A stretch of DNA of 64,000 nucleotides from Stratiolaelaps scimitus. Taxonomy: Eukaryota > Arthropoda > Arachnida > Mesostigmata > Laelapidae. The notes beneath the pieces were generated by a model, which was not told where the DNA came from, searched no databases, and saw only the letters and a program-made list of their open reading frames with translations. Below, piece after piece: positions 26,601 to 39,719 of the stretch. The translations under genes and the position numbers were made by a program. Every line of letters starts with the position of its first letter. The first letter of the stretch is position 1. The DNA lies in assembly GCA_019614645.1 (NCBI GenBank), contig JABWDB010000007.1, forward strand, positions 6,461,501-6,525,500, given 5' to 3'.

Positions 26601-29600
26601 ACGCTCGTAAGCGATAATGTTATCGGCAGAGTAGGGCAGACACTCTACGCTGATGTATCGACGATCAAATGTGGCGCGTTACCTTTAAAACGCGGGGTCC
26701 TCCCCAACTTCACATAATGAGGGCGGAGGGCTCCTCTCTGTTAGAATCGTCCATAGAGTATGGCGATCCTTTCGTTGAATCTGTGGACTCACTCCATCGG
26801 ATGCTTTTTATTGAAGTTATCAGACTAGGGTCTTTTTTGAGATTTACGTAGGCTCGCGCCAGCGTGTGAATGGTTTCGCTTTGTTGATCGATACATCTGA
26901 CTCCTAAGACTTGCTAAAGATAATGAAAGCTAATATTGGATGGGTGCTTTAGGCTTCTAAAAGCCAAGTGGGCATTTCAATGCCTCATAGTAGATTAGAG
27001 CCGAGATTTCCTATCTCGATGACAGATTTATGTAATCACAATAAATATATATCTGGACATACCATATGATGTATGACCAGATAAAGCGAGTAATCCTTAA
27101 AAGGTAGGCATTATATCGAGCATTGTAATTATACAACACGAATTATGGGTTGTTGTTCTTTATATAAAGGATACTCTCACTGCCTCCTTGATGAGGATAA
27201 TAAGCACGCGCATTGTTAATCAAAGCGACATCATGGCTATTTGTCAGTCAGAAGTAGGCGAACAATAGAGACAATCAAATTTCGATCCGGATGAATATCA
27301 ACGCTGTAGAGTGACCCGAGATATAATAACTCAGAAATAGAGAATGTACCTGCTCGGATTTGGACAAACAGTGATACAAGCCCGAGTTGTGGTGTGCCTA
27401 TCAGCTCCGCCATAACTCTGCGGCCACGAAGCAAACTTCAGTGAAAACACGTTTGTCAGGTGGTAATACTAATGTCTCGCTTTATCTACGAAAAGTCGCG
27501 TCGAATCCCGGTCTAGGAAAACATGATTATCATCTATCCATTTATGCTGCTGGTGAAAACAGCTCATATGACCACGCCAAAGGCTGACCCGATGCTAAAC
27601 ACATATATCTAGTTTAAGATGATGACACACATCGAGTTTTCATCAATCGGCTGCTTCACCAGACGGAAGTCCTGGGCGCTCAGATTGTGTGGTTCAACGG
27701 CGATTGCCATTGATTTGAATAATGAAAGCGTACATTGTACACGAGATGGAATTAATCCCAGGAACAATTAGCAGGTCAGAATTGTGACATTATTGTGTCA
27801 TATGGAGGAAATCTCATTGCCAACCTTTCTAAGCAGGCTATCCTAATGATCATTCTGGCTCGCATGTGTTTCGAAGAAGCCAACAAAGGCCCTTTGCAGT
27901 GGTTCCTGCATCTCTGTTTCTCGATCGATTATATCGCCAGCCTGTTACTTTTCGACAGGATACCACTTGCACTATTAATTAAAATAACTAATTCACGAGT
28001 TGCACTGTGAGCATGGGTGGAGTAACTTCCGCGCTAGATAATTATTCGAGTCGAGATCATAGAATCATGCATTACGTGTATATACATAATTGCTCAATCG
28101 GGGCGAACCGACGAACTTAATAGTCGTAAATAAATGTTCATTTTTTTTGAACAATGTCTTCTTGATACGGCACAAGTGCGTCCGGGCACGTTCACATACG
28201 AACTCGACTCGGTGCGAAGCCGGGATAACAGAAACAGTAATGTTTATCAATATGCCATTGATATTCTGCTACGAAAAGTACAAGGGAAAGTACAATAATA
28301 ATAATAATAATAATGATAATGAGTAGAGCATACATGCCAAGAAGAAAAACGACTGCTGGCAGCCCCTGAGTAAGTTTGCAATTACAGAGCGCGGCACCTC
28401 GATGAGGTCCGATATGAAGAAACGAAGGATCGAAGCACGAGACGCCGCACGTCGTTTTGTCATAAATTTCGCCCTGAAACGATTAACTAGCGCAGCAGTA
28501 GGCAATATCGAAACAACATTGTCTCGAACACTAATTAATACGAGGCAGAATGAACGGCCCCATCTGATGTGAACACATCATTCGTTTCAAGGGAGGTGTA
28601 ACGATCTTGGCAGGAGTGGACTAATTTCAGATGGATTCAGGCGGATATACATCGTATGTACGCCAGCGCATAATGCACGTATCGCATATCACAAAACGGC
28701 TTTAATTATATCATATATATATATATATATCATGCGGTTGGTCATTGACATTAGGTGCTAAGGAATAATGAGACCACAGCGTTACTGTGACGCGTTCTCC
28801 TCCGGCAGACGAGTATGGGAGCTGGATGTAACCACACGGGCCGCAACAGTTCATTGTCAAACAACTACACGTACGGGACCTTGACATCCAACGTTCAATC
28901 ACCCATTGTCAAATCATGGTCCTGTACAACCTGGCTTTCACTGGACTACAGTATTATGGGGTTTGGCTAAACTCCAATTTGAACAATTCGATTTGTGTAG
29001 TCATACAAAGAAATACTTTGTTCCATTACAGTGGCTAAATATTCCACATCAGGCTTGCTGCAAATACTAGAAGAGATATAATTTATACTACAATCACTCC
29101 TAAACATTTATTCAAATATACAATAATTAGGAATTATTTCCAGGGATTATTGGGGAGGGGGGATTTGCTCTGATATTTATGCTACATATTTCCAGTGAGT
29201 CTTTAAAGCTCTTTCTTGTTCGTAATCAAGAACCGTGAAATACGAGCTATTTTGATAGTGAATATTTGTGTTTGGCCTGTTTTCCGCTTAACCTAACTCA
29301 GCCTTACAGTTGTTATGTGGTTAGTTAGTATAGCACCTCAGAAGTTCAATTCACCTCCGCAGCTGGTCCGCCAGCAAGTTTCTTTATATTCCTGAATGTA
29401 CATCCCTGTCATGTCACGGCACTTAAAGTTCGAGTCCACAACATGACTTGCCTACAGACGGGACCTTGAAGCAACAATATTGCTTCATTGCCACCTTCAA
29501 ATTGCTTTCAGATAGAAAGTATTCGCGGGGGCCAAGCCTGACAACGGACGGGCGGGCCTACAGACACGTTTAACTTTAGAGAACATATAGCACACATTTG

Positions 29601-29887
29601 CGACAATGGGGTGTGTGTGTTGTCTTATTGATGTGTCGAATCAGGGTGCTTGTCTTGGGTGCTCTCACCGTGCAGCCTTGCGGCAGAACAGCAAATCAAC
29701 ATTAGAATTACCTCTAGTTGTCCCCAGTGATCACGGCTGGACACTGGAACACCAGTGTATATATATATATATTATATATATAATCGAAGATATATATATT
29801 TTCGATCTTTTAAGTTAGTGAATATTGGTATAATATTATTATACGTAGTCCAAAAATATACAATAACTAGTAACGCTATAACGCCAA

Positions 29888-30165
29888 AGGTAAAAAGGGA
29901 GTTTTGTGGAGTCTGAGGTAGTGGCAACTAAGGTGGTCTGCGGCACAGCTACCATTGTGTAGAAAGGAAGGCACCGTACACCCCCTGTATGCTTCATGAA
30001 TACTGCGTGTTTACATGCACGAGGCTTTCTACAGAAACCCTATTGACCACAGAAGTCGTCTACGACTTGCAAGTGAACAGAAGTCTTGAGAGGAAGTCCG
30101 GTCTTGGGAGAATGAGAGACAAAGGAAGTAGCGGAGAGTCAGCTAACCACGTCATGTCCGTGTAC
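29888..30165 (+). mobile_element. SINE B fragment, internally deleted
   Basis: Plus-orientation copy matching the reverse complement of about 43490-43820, including AAAAAGGGAGTTTTGTGGAG, the segment around GGCACCGTACACCCCCTGTA and AGAGTCAGCTAACCACGTCA. About 65 bases containing the B box are missing after GAGTCTGAGG, and the tRNA head and tail are absent. Confidence 0.75.
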
Positions 30166-32778
30166 ATGGGCCTGTCCGCTTGTGTGATGTTCGATTCAAA
30201 TAGATAAAAATCGGGAGAAAATCTTGAGGATGCCTTTTTCAAGTACTCACAAATTACCCTAAGGACGCGAGTCGCTCATGTGTTGAACGCTCATGTGTTG
30301 AGTCAGGCAAACGAACTCATAAGCAGGCGAAAATTGCAGTGACACCTACCTGGGTGATATTTCGGTCTTTCCAATTTTTTTAGCCTTATAGTCATCAAGA
30401 ACTGTTATCCTTTATATTCCTCGATCTAATTATACCACGGCGCTCTTCATGAAGACCGTTTTTTCTTTGTAATAGTCATATTCATTTTATTTGTCGCCCT
30501 TAACTGACTTGTGTTTAATTCTGGGTGCTGATTATCAGCAAGGAGACAGGCGCGGTGCTCGGCAGTCGACGCAGTCGCTGAATTAGGCCCATTGATGTAC
30601 GTACCGTACGTAAGCCAGACTAAAATCCATTCATCCTTTAAGCTATCATTAAGGCTTCACTTGAACCTAACTTTTAGAATAATTCATTACCGCACAGCTC
30701 TAATCATAGGTTTCTTTCTATTAAGTAGGGTTATTAGGGAGCCCGTTAACAATATTGTCGTCCCCTACGTAACGGGGTACTATCACAGAAGCGTAGAGGT
30801 TCGGCTCTGAGCTTCGTAGTTTTACGGGAGCCGGGTCAGGTTCGGCGTCTAAACGTCCGTGTCGACCTAGTGAAGACCTGGCGGCGCGGATTCCAATTCG
30901 AAATTCTTTCGGAGAATTACGCGTTTTCTCCGCCTCGTTAAAGCTGGATCCGACTCACCTGGCTGAGAAGATACCGATCAATGTGTCGAAGACATATTTG
31001 CTTAGTATGATGATTTAAGCATATTCTAGACGCGAGATTTCCTCAGTGATCTTCGTAACGAAAAAAAAAGTTGATGTATAGTTCATTGCATATAGTATTC
31101 GAAAGGGCGAGTTGGTTGTTGCATCGTCCGAACTCAATGACCCCACATCTGATTACACGAAGGGCTGCCACACTAAGCTGTCGACCCAAACATTGTTGAA
31201 TCAACGTGATTCCCATCGTCGTGGTGGCTCCAGTGAGAATTGATTCCCTTGACAAGCAAAGCTGGGGAGGGAATAGCCTTGTAGGTACAGTATATGTATC
31301 AGATTATATAACTTCCATCATATATATATATATATATGAGTGGTCACTTAGTATTTTGTTGATCCGCCATTTATAATAATAATTCATGGTTTTCATCGCA
31401 TGTTGTGAGGGACAGAGGGATTTCACACTCCATCCGATACTTGCTTCTGTATCTGAGATGTGATGAGGCGTGCCCCAAATACCACGCAGCGACTTCTGCT
31501 GCAGCCTCGCGGGGACGATTTAATTGTTCGAACTACTCCTTGTAGCTTTTATATCAGACGTTCATACAAGATCATTGTAATTCTTAAAATACAAATAAAT
31601 TTGAGAAACTGTCTGATAATAATAATATAACACTTAATTCAAAGGTTGATCGTAATACATTTGATGATAATACAATACTATACAATGTTCGCCAGGTAAT
31701 CGTGTATCAAATTTAGTATATATGTACTATGTTTTCTCGTGTATATATTGCGAGAAACTCTCCATGGGAAAAGGTCATTCATGCGACGTTTTTTGGCTAT
31801 GCAGTTCGGAACGATCTTCATTTGGGATCTACATGGTAGATGTCTCTACTGTGCGAAACATTACGGCATTCAGGCTTGGGAGATTCTTTTCAATACACGC
31901 TAGAGCACACTTGTCGACTTGTCGATTTTCCAGTTGAGAGTTTTAGATCAAGGTCCGTTGCTCATTCTACAGACGTATCAAGTGCATCTTGTAAGAGCAC
32001 ACATTGCGCATCTGTGTCGACTCGAATGTACATTTCGACATCATCCGCGTATACTTTTACAGATATTTATGGTGGTAGTATGCACATTATTGGATTAATA
32101 TACATTATATACATCAGGCGGCACCTTGTGGACAGCCCGATGCGGTTGGAGCGACCTCTGAATAGCTGCTATTTACCCGCACTCGGAAAGTTCGCTCTCG
32201 GAAAAGATCATCGATCCATATTTAGCAAAAGGTTGCCGACGCCGAAATGTGAGAGTGTCTGGAGAAGCTTACTGTGTGTAACGCCACAGCGCAAAAACCG
32301 TCATCTTGTTGTCGATTTATGCTCAGGATCCATTATTGCCTCAATAAAATGAAGAGGGGTCTGTGAGGAGGCTCTGGAAACAACCCCAAACCATCGCCAA
32401 CTTCCTCCCATCCTTGAAAGAGGGCTTGAAACACTCACCATAGGAGACCTCCACCATACACACTGGCGTCTACTCGTTCCCTGTAGCTCAAATTTCTATT
32501 CATCTGACCAAATGATGCTCCAGCGAGACGAGTGGGGGCGGCTTGTTTCTATATAACCTAGCTAACTTTAGCCTTGCACTTTTTTACAGTGCTGCTTCCC
32601 ACTGATATACGATTTTTAATAAAGCGATACTTCTGCCCTATTCAAGTGCATATTCATGTGTGTTGCAATTTCTAGACTAACAGATAGAAACACTCCTACA
32701 CGAACGCGCCCTCCGCTTTATACAGACGTTATTTCTGACAGTCGTTCCTCCGTGGTCGTCCACACTGTGCCTCGCTGT

Positions 32779-32882
32779 CGAACATCGTCAACAGTTCGAG
32801 AAGGGAGGGAGGGGGGGTCACGGTGTTGTCAAGGATGTCAATATGGCAACAACACTCCCCCTTTACAAAAACGATAAAAAAA
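32779..32882 (+). mobile_element. SINE B 3'-end fragment with A-rich tail
   Basis: CGAACATCGTCAACAGTTC, a G-rich run, CGGTGTTG and CAACACTCCCCCTTTACAAA match the 3' end of the full element at 43287-43400 in reverse complement. The end is A-rich. Confidence 0.65.
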
Positions 32883-35800
32883 TCATCCATCGCCGTACAC
32901 GTTACCTCGCGGTGTTCTTATGAATGTCGGTCTGTTCCCCTATTTCTTGAAATGTGGAACCTGTTTCACCAAGGATTATTGCTCTGAGGCGAATCTCCAG
33001 GGGGATTTTTACCACGGTTTTGCTTCTATACAATATCACTCTACGAGATAGCTTTATCTTTAACTGCGTTAACTATACTGCAGTTCCGAAAGTAAATTAA
33101 AGTATGGTATATTGTATACAAATCACGAGTAAACTTTTCTGTCTGAGACAAATATAGTTTGGCATTTAAATCGACGACCATACATTCGCTTATGATTTGT
33201 TTACTTCAACTGACATACTCATACATATCTGATATCATCATTTTTATCATAACACCAAATGTGTTATCAGAAGATCAAATACTTTTGAGCAACCGTTTCT
33301 CGACTTTTCGTGACATATTATTGTAGCTATTAATTGAACACGACTCGGTCTCAATTTTCAATGCACGTCGGATTCAGCGATGATTTCTCTTTCATTTACT
33401 GTACAGAAAATATATTATTTGAACGCATTTTAAAACTTCAAACGTCATTGATTCAAAAACAGACCTACGACCAAATACTTTTGAGCACTTCTGTAAAATA
33501 TATATATATATATATACATACATATATATATTCGCGCATGTAAGATTCGTCGTTTCGTCAAGTCGCGTGAACTTGTCCCGATTTTATATCAGCCATCCAT
33601 TGCGCGTCTATGGATGAGTGTGTCTGCGTGTGTGTGTGTGTCATTTCGATAAATGTAATAACATCGCCATTCGCCATCCATCGTGACAGCAGTGAAAAAT
33701 TAGCTCGACGTCGTGCGCCAACAGCTTCCGTCATCCACCGACGAGATCCGACTTGCATTTCATAATCATGATCATCATCTTCTTCGGCATCGCCTTCACC
33801 ATCAGCAGCAGTATCGACTGTCAACCGTCGTCATCAACACCAACGTCAAATGGTGGCAATACCCTCATTCCATCTTTACCTGGATAGCTCATCTTGAGCT
33901 GATTTCGATTGACTCTTGTAGATTTCTGCTGTCCGGCCAATCGGGTCTGCCGATGACCGTTGTGATGATGACGATGATGATGATGATGATACTAGTAGCA
34001 CTCCACTAAAATCGAATAGAAAACGCATATAATCGCCATTGCTCGGCGTCTTCGAGCCACAAACATCGCTGACAGATTCACCTCACTGTCTGCTGTATGT
34101 CGAGCATTTAGTAACAGTCGTTGATCTGACACGAGTCGATCTCCCCCGGGTAGTCAGTCCTCTGACAGCATGGCACACTCGCGCCTCCTCAGGTACCAAA
34201 CAACCGGGAGCACCTCTTAAGTGGAGCGTACGCCCTTGCTGTCAACCAGCCAGCCAGCCTGCCCGCCTGCCTGCCTGCGTGCCATCCTGTTCAAATGAGC
34301 TCACATAACACGACTCTTCAGACGCTAATCTCTAGGCTCTCTCTCTCAGGCTTCAAACCACCCATCAGGGATGTCTCCGGAGCCAGAAAGGTCTGCGGCA
34401 ACCGATACGAGTCGTGCCTCTGTGTGATCTTCGGTGGTGACCAGATCCCGAGCTACGCGAACCGTCTGACTTCAGTCGCCAAACGGACGCAGGACGTAGT
34501 CGAAATAGTCGAAAAATTACACCACTTTCCCAAGTGGTGCTCTCTGTTTCGTTTTCATTTCGAACGCTATCATCCGCTTGCCTCCCGTCACCAGCGTCGA
34601 TCCCTCGCCGCCGTCACTGGCCTTCGATGACGGACTAATTCCACGTTTCTGCCGCTTGTTATGAAAACCGATCTCTGACCACCCTGACGCTGAGGGTATT
34701 TTAGGTATCAATTCAACGAGTCACGGTAATGCGAAGGTATCGTCATCTGATTATTATCAGTCGTCAATAGGAGCATCGTTGATGCTCTACACGTTTGACA
34801 TCGTTGATCTGTTCGATGTGCACAGAGTCACGTTAATCGGCCGGCATGACACCGATTGCTGCGTATTCTGCGTATATGTTTGTTCGAGCGTAAGTGTGCT
34901 GTTGCTGTCAAGGAGCCGCACAGTGCCATCATGTAACGTTGTGACAAGACCAGAAGCCAAATGCATTTGCCTTGGATAGCTGCAGTGTGTCTGATGGCAC
35001 TTGTACAACAACTTAGCATGGTGTTAGGGAGCGTACCCAACTTCGGGTACCACCCAAACAGCCGTCGTGTGCGGGATACTTGTGTTGTTTGAAGGGAGAG
35101 GTTATAGCACTGAGGGAAGGACTGCAATACTTGAGTCAGCGATATTATTTAGGTTGTCGCCGGTAGTTGCATTAAGATGATCTATTGCGTTTTGGTTAAA
35201 TTTCACGAAAATTTCGAAATATCAACAACCAAATGTGTTTTTGCGCTATACGACGTATGGTCGTTCAAGGTTCAAATATAATGTATTTGTTTGTGGTTTT
35301 GTGGTTCACGTACGAACGACCTCCTGCCACGTAACTGTCCGACTATTCTCGTTGATCTGGGATTATTACTTGACATTTTAGGTTGCAGTTCAGAAGACAG
35401 AATGATTTGAAGAAAATTTCCTCTTCCACAAAAAATAAGTACAAACAGCCAAAGAGATGTGAGATTATTAAATGCAATTATTACTATATCAACGTATTTG
35501 TTTTCAAATCTAAAAGGACTCTTAATTATAAGGTTATAATCAGTTATTACGCAGCCCGACGGATTACCCCCACACTCTACTATCGTGGCCTACACCTGGT
35601 GTCTATGATGGAACAGTGACCCTTACCCCCTTTGGTCAGCCACTGTGCAACCAAACACTCTCTTACGGCCAACTTCCATGAGGAAGAATGCTACAGGCTT
35701 GTCCGTGCCACCGGCGAAAGACGCGCTGGAACTATGCTCTATCAACGTCTCTCTTTGTATTTACAGCGGAGCAACGCTTTCGCGTTCCTCGGATTGTTGG

Positions 35801-36134
35801 CCCCCCATAATAAACTTGTGAACTCCTCGAAAAACTTACACGCCAATACGCAAATGTCAGCACGGAGCCAGAACCCTATTGAGAGAGGTCACTAACCACC
35901 CTCCATTTTGCCGTCCGTGCCGCTAAAAATGCACAAGGCGCTACCGGCGCTATCGGAAACAATCTGTCGTCTATAGCATTGTAATCCTTTCGGAAGATCA
36001 TAACATTTCATTCAGCATAAGCTGAATTTCATGACATCAAGTGACATTAATTCAATAAAAACGAAAACAAAATGAAGATCAGTATTTGAAATAGTGGGGA
36101 ATAAAATATTAGAAGTAAATTGGCACGCTCAAGA

Positions 36135-36479
36135 GTCAGAAATGCATCGACTGGCTATTTAAACACGGCTACTGAAACGGTGCGGAGAATTTGCCATCTC
36201 CCAATTATAATGATATTTTACGTTAGCTACCCTAACGTTCGCGTCCTGCAATGTTCAAGAAATTCAATGCGCTCTGACTTTATCTGAGGGGTCAGAAATT
36301 TATCAACTAGCTATTTTAAAATCGGCTACGGAACTGGTTCTGAGTAGCAGCTCTCGTGTTTTATTTAAACATACAGTAGTTAGGAATTGGTGCTGAGTAT
36401 TTACAATCTCTCAATTAATTTTTTTCGTTAATACCCTAACGTTTTTTTTCCTGCAATGTTCAAGAAATTCAATACGCTA
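36135..36479 (+). repeat. Diverged tandem duplication
   Basis: Unit 1 (36135-36273) and unit 2 (36291-36479) share GTCAGAAAT, ACTGGCTATTT/ACTAGCTATTT, CGGCTACTG/CGGCTACGG, CCCTAACGTT and CCTGCAATGTTCAAGAAATT. Unit 2 carries an insertion. Confidence 0.6.
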
Positions 36480-36505
36480 CTTCGTCCACGGCAACTTAAC
36501 AAGTG

Positions 36506-36511
36506 TTTATT
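36506..36511 (-). terminator. Candidate polyadenylation signal of the LRR gene
   Basis: AATAAA on the minus strand (TTTATT on plus) lies 209 bases downstream of the LRR stop codon. Confidence 0.45.
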
Positions 36512-36719
36512 CGTACAATTGATAATGTTCCTTTTCACACAAAAATAGTAACAAGGAAGTTATTGATAATTAAAGCAACACCAATAATAATTTCACATAA
36601 TCACAACTAGAATAATTTTTACATTGTTTGTAACTTATTCTAAGACATTTAACTTGTAAATTCGCTCCTTAAGGCTCTGTTGAGTTTATAAGAAGAAGCA
36701 GATAAATAGTCTAGTGCCC

Positions 36720-36838
36720 TCAAACAAGAGGGGTTCCATCGCTGCAGGAGACTACCTGTCCAGGCATAAGTTTCAACGATCCCTCCTGCAGCCTTTTTCG
36801 GAGCCACTCCAGAAACCAATCACATCTCAAAGGGTTTC
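36720..36838 (-). CDS. LRR protein exon E: LRR C-cap and stop
   Basis: Acceptor is TATTAATTTCAG. The first two bases complete a Gly codon (G|GA), then NPLRCDWFLEWLRKRLQ and VVSCSDGTPLV, with TGA at 36722-36720. It has no start codon of its own, so a simple start-to-stop search misses it. Confidence 0.82.
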
Positions 36839-39719
36839 CTGAAATTAATAGACCGATTTCAAGCGCCTTTGAGAAAGGAAGCCACGAGCTTTGCCGAAAC
36901 GGTTCGAGCCACTGGAGGTGTAAACGGCGATTTTTTTTAATTATGACTATGAAGACTTATCCTGGAAACAATTCCGTCACGTTCATTTATAAACCCGTGA
37001 ACTAAGCGTGAAATGCTGAAAGGGCTAGACATCCAGATGCTCAGATTGGCCATACATTGCAAGCTCTCAAGCCAAGTCAGACACATTCCCCTTCTCGACA
37101 GTACTTTGAATATAATCCTTAAAAAGTGTGACAAGAAACACGTTTTCTAGCTTTCAAAAGTGCCTTTCCTACATGAGTACCTCCAAATTTGCCTGGTTGA
37201 GTAGTGGCCTCAATCCTGTCCCGGGTATCTTGTTCGTCCCATTCCCGTGGTGGCATTTATATCAGTATCAATACACTGATCACAGTATCTATCGTCACAA
37301 GCTCCTCGGAGAAATAGCTGATTGCCACAATCTCAGATTGATTCTTAAACCGGCTGATTATTTTTCATTTCTCACCTAGCACCCCCACATTGCAAACTTT
37401 CCTCAATATCTCATCAAGGAGTTCGTTGCAATTTTTTATTCGCTGTTCCCTGCCTTTAATGCGGTTTTAGCGCCATAAAAGCTTTAACATGAAAGTCTAT
37501 CACGTTTCAAAATGCCTATGAAAATAAATATGAACGAAACTGAAATATTTTATATACTTGTTAAAAAAACGAACACTTATTTCAGATACTTAGGAGAAAA
37601 GTCAAGTAATATATTAAATAAATTCACACGTTTACTAAATAGCTTACCTTGTAGACCGATAGAGCCCTTAAAGTTCGCAAATGTTGCCTCGTTCAGTCGC
37701 TCAATTTTATTATTCGAAAGGTCTAAGGTCTCTAGGCTGTCCATACCCTTCAGGAAATCTGCCGGGAGACTGGTAAGCTTGTTGTTCCTGCTCGAAAATA
37801 ACCACGCACACACGAGCAAATAAATGCAGACATAAATTATTTATTACTATTTCAAGAAATGTGTGTTCAACTTGGCCCTTGTACATATATCTTCCTATGA
37901 GTTTTATTCGGCATGCGGGTGTTGAACGCGAAAATAGAGGTTATAATAATATCGGAACAGATTTACGCGAATACGCTGCTATATATGGCGAAAAGACAAC
38001 ACATAATAGTTTAATTGAATCGTTGTTGGTCTTATCGAATTTGTCATCTCCGTTGCTATCAACCACTACCATAGCATACAAAATTCATTTATTTAAACAA
38101 ACCAAGAGGTGATCACTTATCAGATCCTCGTCTAATTGTCTCATGAGCAGGCGATTTAGGATTAATTCACACATGGAAATATTCCTGTTTCTACAGAGCA
38201 AAACCAGCTTAGACGCAAATAACGTGACACTAGCCAAACAGAAATTCACGTTGCGCAATTAACTTATACAATGATTAGGATAGGCCCGTAACCCCGTCTG
38301 GCGTTCAGAACTAGTTAATTAACAAAACAATTGAAGAATCTCACTTGAGTCGCAGAAATTCCAGATCACCGAGATGGGTGGGCAGGTCACTGCGCAACAG
38401 CCGCTTAAGCTCCATCCCAGACAATGACAAATACTGCAGTCGTTGAAAACGTCTGAGTGCAGTGCCGCTCCATATGGCGTACGGTATATTTTCAAGAAAA
38501 AGTGATCGAAGGTTTGCAGTAGAGACCAGTGACTTCGCGAGGCCCTCAATATCAAGAGGTCGACGATAGCCATGAAGAGTCAAATGCTCGAGATCGTCCA
38601 GATGCCTGTAAGCAACAGGAAACACCATTGAGTCGTTCGAGTCCGACAGTAAACATGTCGACAATTATTGTACAACTTGACCGGTCAACCAATCGATACA
38701 ATTGTTGAATGACCTATCCTTCACAAAGTTATTGTTTTTATAATTAAACGTAAATTATAGACCACCTATTACTGAATGCATTAGAAAATAAATAACTGTC
38801 TATGAAACAACGTTTAAATATGGGAAAATCGTACAATGGTTTGAAAACGGTCAAATTGACCCTCCGCGACGTCGCGTAAAATTCACATCCGTGGAATCCG
38901 CGTCATACAGCGATAATCCCTAGCGCCGAACATCTAGCACTGGAGTACATACACATGTCATATCTACATTTGAAGTTTGCCCTTGACTTACTCACTGACC
39001 ACTAAATTCTAAGTGTTAACCTTGATCAACTCTTCTAATTACCATGTTTTGGTAATTGCCTAGAACTGATTGGCTTCCCAAGGTTATTCGAAAAATAGGC
39101 CAGTTAAAATTGTGAGAATCACGATTATAACCAATATTATGTTATTGTAATAGAATTTAAACCTGAGCTGGCTGATATCCCCATCGATGACATCTGTATA
39201 GTCAAGGATGAAACTTCTGATTCCTGAGCCCGAAAACAGGCTAGTGTCGTTTCCGATTTTAGTAAGCGAGTTGAGAGTCGAGTAGAACAAGCCAAATGTC
39301 TGAGTCTTGACCGAATCGAAGAGATCGGCCGGTAAATAATCCAGCGTAGAGTCTTTCAGCACGAACTCCTTCGAGCGACAGAGAAAACGAGAGCGGACAC
39401 GATTTCAGTTGGATAGAGCAGATAATCATTAGTACTCTGACATAGATTATGTTGATATTTCACTACGTGGTTACCTCTGTTGTTTGTCAATACTCGGCAA
39501 AAGGATGCTTGCCTGTCACTTTGTCTTACTTACCTCTAGGTCATACCCAGCGAAAACGGCCATAATAAGTTGAAGGTGTTGAGCATCTGCCACGTCACGA
39601 CATTGAACTAGTCCTCCCGGATCGCATACACAGCCCAAAGGGCTGATATTTCGCGCGGCTGGGCATCCCACTGGAGATGCAGCCACTAGAGCAGGTATCG
39701 TCAGGACTAACACGGCGGA
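36720..39719 (-). CDS. Secreted leucine-rich-repeat protein, five exons (initiator exon not resolved)
   Basis: Exons read on the minus strand are 39719-39534, 39368-39163, 38605-38345, 37787-37648 and 36838-36720; all junction phases agree (0, 2, 2, 1) and give 303 residues. The order is a hydrophobic signal-peptide core (VLVLTIPALVAAS), an LRR N-cap with four cysteines (GCPAARN...GCVCDPGGLVQC), LRRs including FVLKDSTLDYLPADLF, LEHLTLHGYRRPL, LRSLFLENIPY, LQYLSLSGMELKRL, LEFLRLKNNKLTSLP and LETLDLSNNKIERL, then a short LRR C-cap (GNPLRCDWFLEWL...VVSCSDG) and TGA at 36722-36720. No membrane segment follows, so it is probably secreted. The build resembles arthropod LRR proteins annotated as non-catalytic subunit of Oplophorus luciferin 2-monooxygenase; that name is only a family guess. 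The ATG must lie in an upstream exon because TAG precedes 39719 at the splice acceptor. Confidence 0.85.
37648..37787 (-). CDS. LRR protein exon D (last repeats)
   Basis: Acceptor is TTTTCGAGCAG; donor is CAAG|GTAAGC. It encodes NNKLTSLPADFL and LETLDLSNNKIERL with canonical LRR spacing and ends in phase 1. Confidence 0.85.
38345..38605 (-). CDS. LRR protein exon C (central repeats)
   Basis: Acceptor is GTTGCTTACAG; donor is CTCAA|GTGAGA. It encodes about four repeats from RHLDDLEHLTLHG to LGDLEFLRL. Entry and exit are both phase 2. Confidence 0.85.
39163..39368 (-). CDS. LRR protein exon B
   Basis: Acceptor is TCGCTCGAAG; donor is CTCAG|GTTTAA, a weak but phase-correct site. It encodes EFVLKDSTLDYLPADLF through GDISQL, ending phase 2. 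Confidence 0.78.
39534..39719 (-). CDS. LRR protein exon A: signal peptide core and LRR N-cap
   Basis: Acceptor is TTGTACATAG at 39720; donor is GAG|GTAAGTAAG, a near-perfect site. It encodes SAVLVLTIPALVAAS and the four-cysteine N-cap, ending FAGYDLE in phase 0. Confidence 0.8.

Larger units (their letters stand above)
21613..36134. other. Long region without a supported gene
   Basis: AT-rich with (AT)n at 23585, 28716, 29757, 31319 and 33500, short AAT repeats, SINE B fragments at 29888 and 32779, and CAT/GAT-rich patches near 33750-33990. The open frames lack consistent splice sites or recognisable domains. Confidence 0.4.

Noticed and set aside
31840..32352. 170-codon plus frame
   Set aside because: Uneven composition with no recognisable domain and no flanking exons in phase.
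36937..37134. Minus-strand open frame lying between LRR exons D and E
   Set aside because: Exon D joins exon E directly in phase and completes the conserved GNPLRC motif; the frame in between has no LRR spacing or usable donor.
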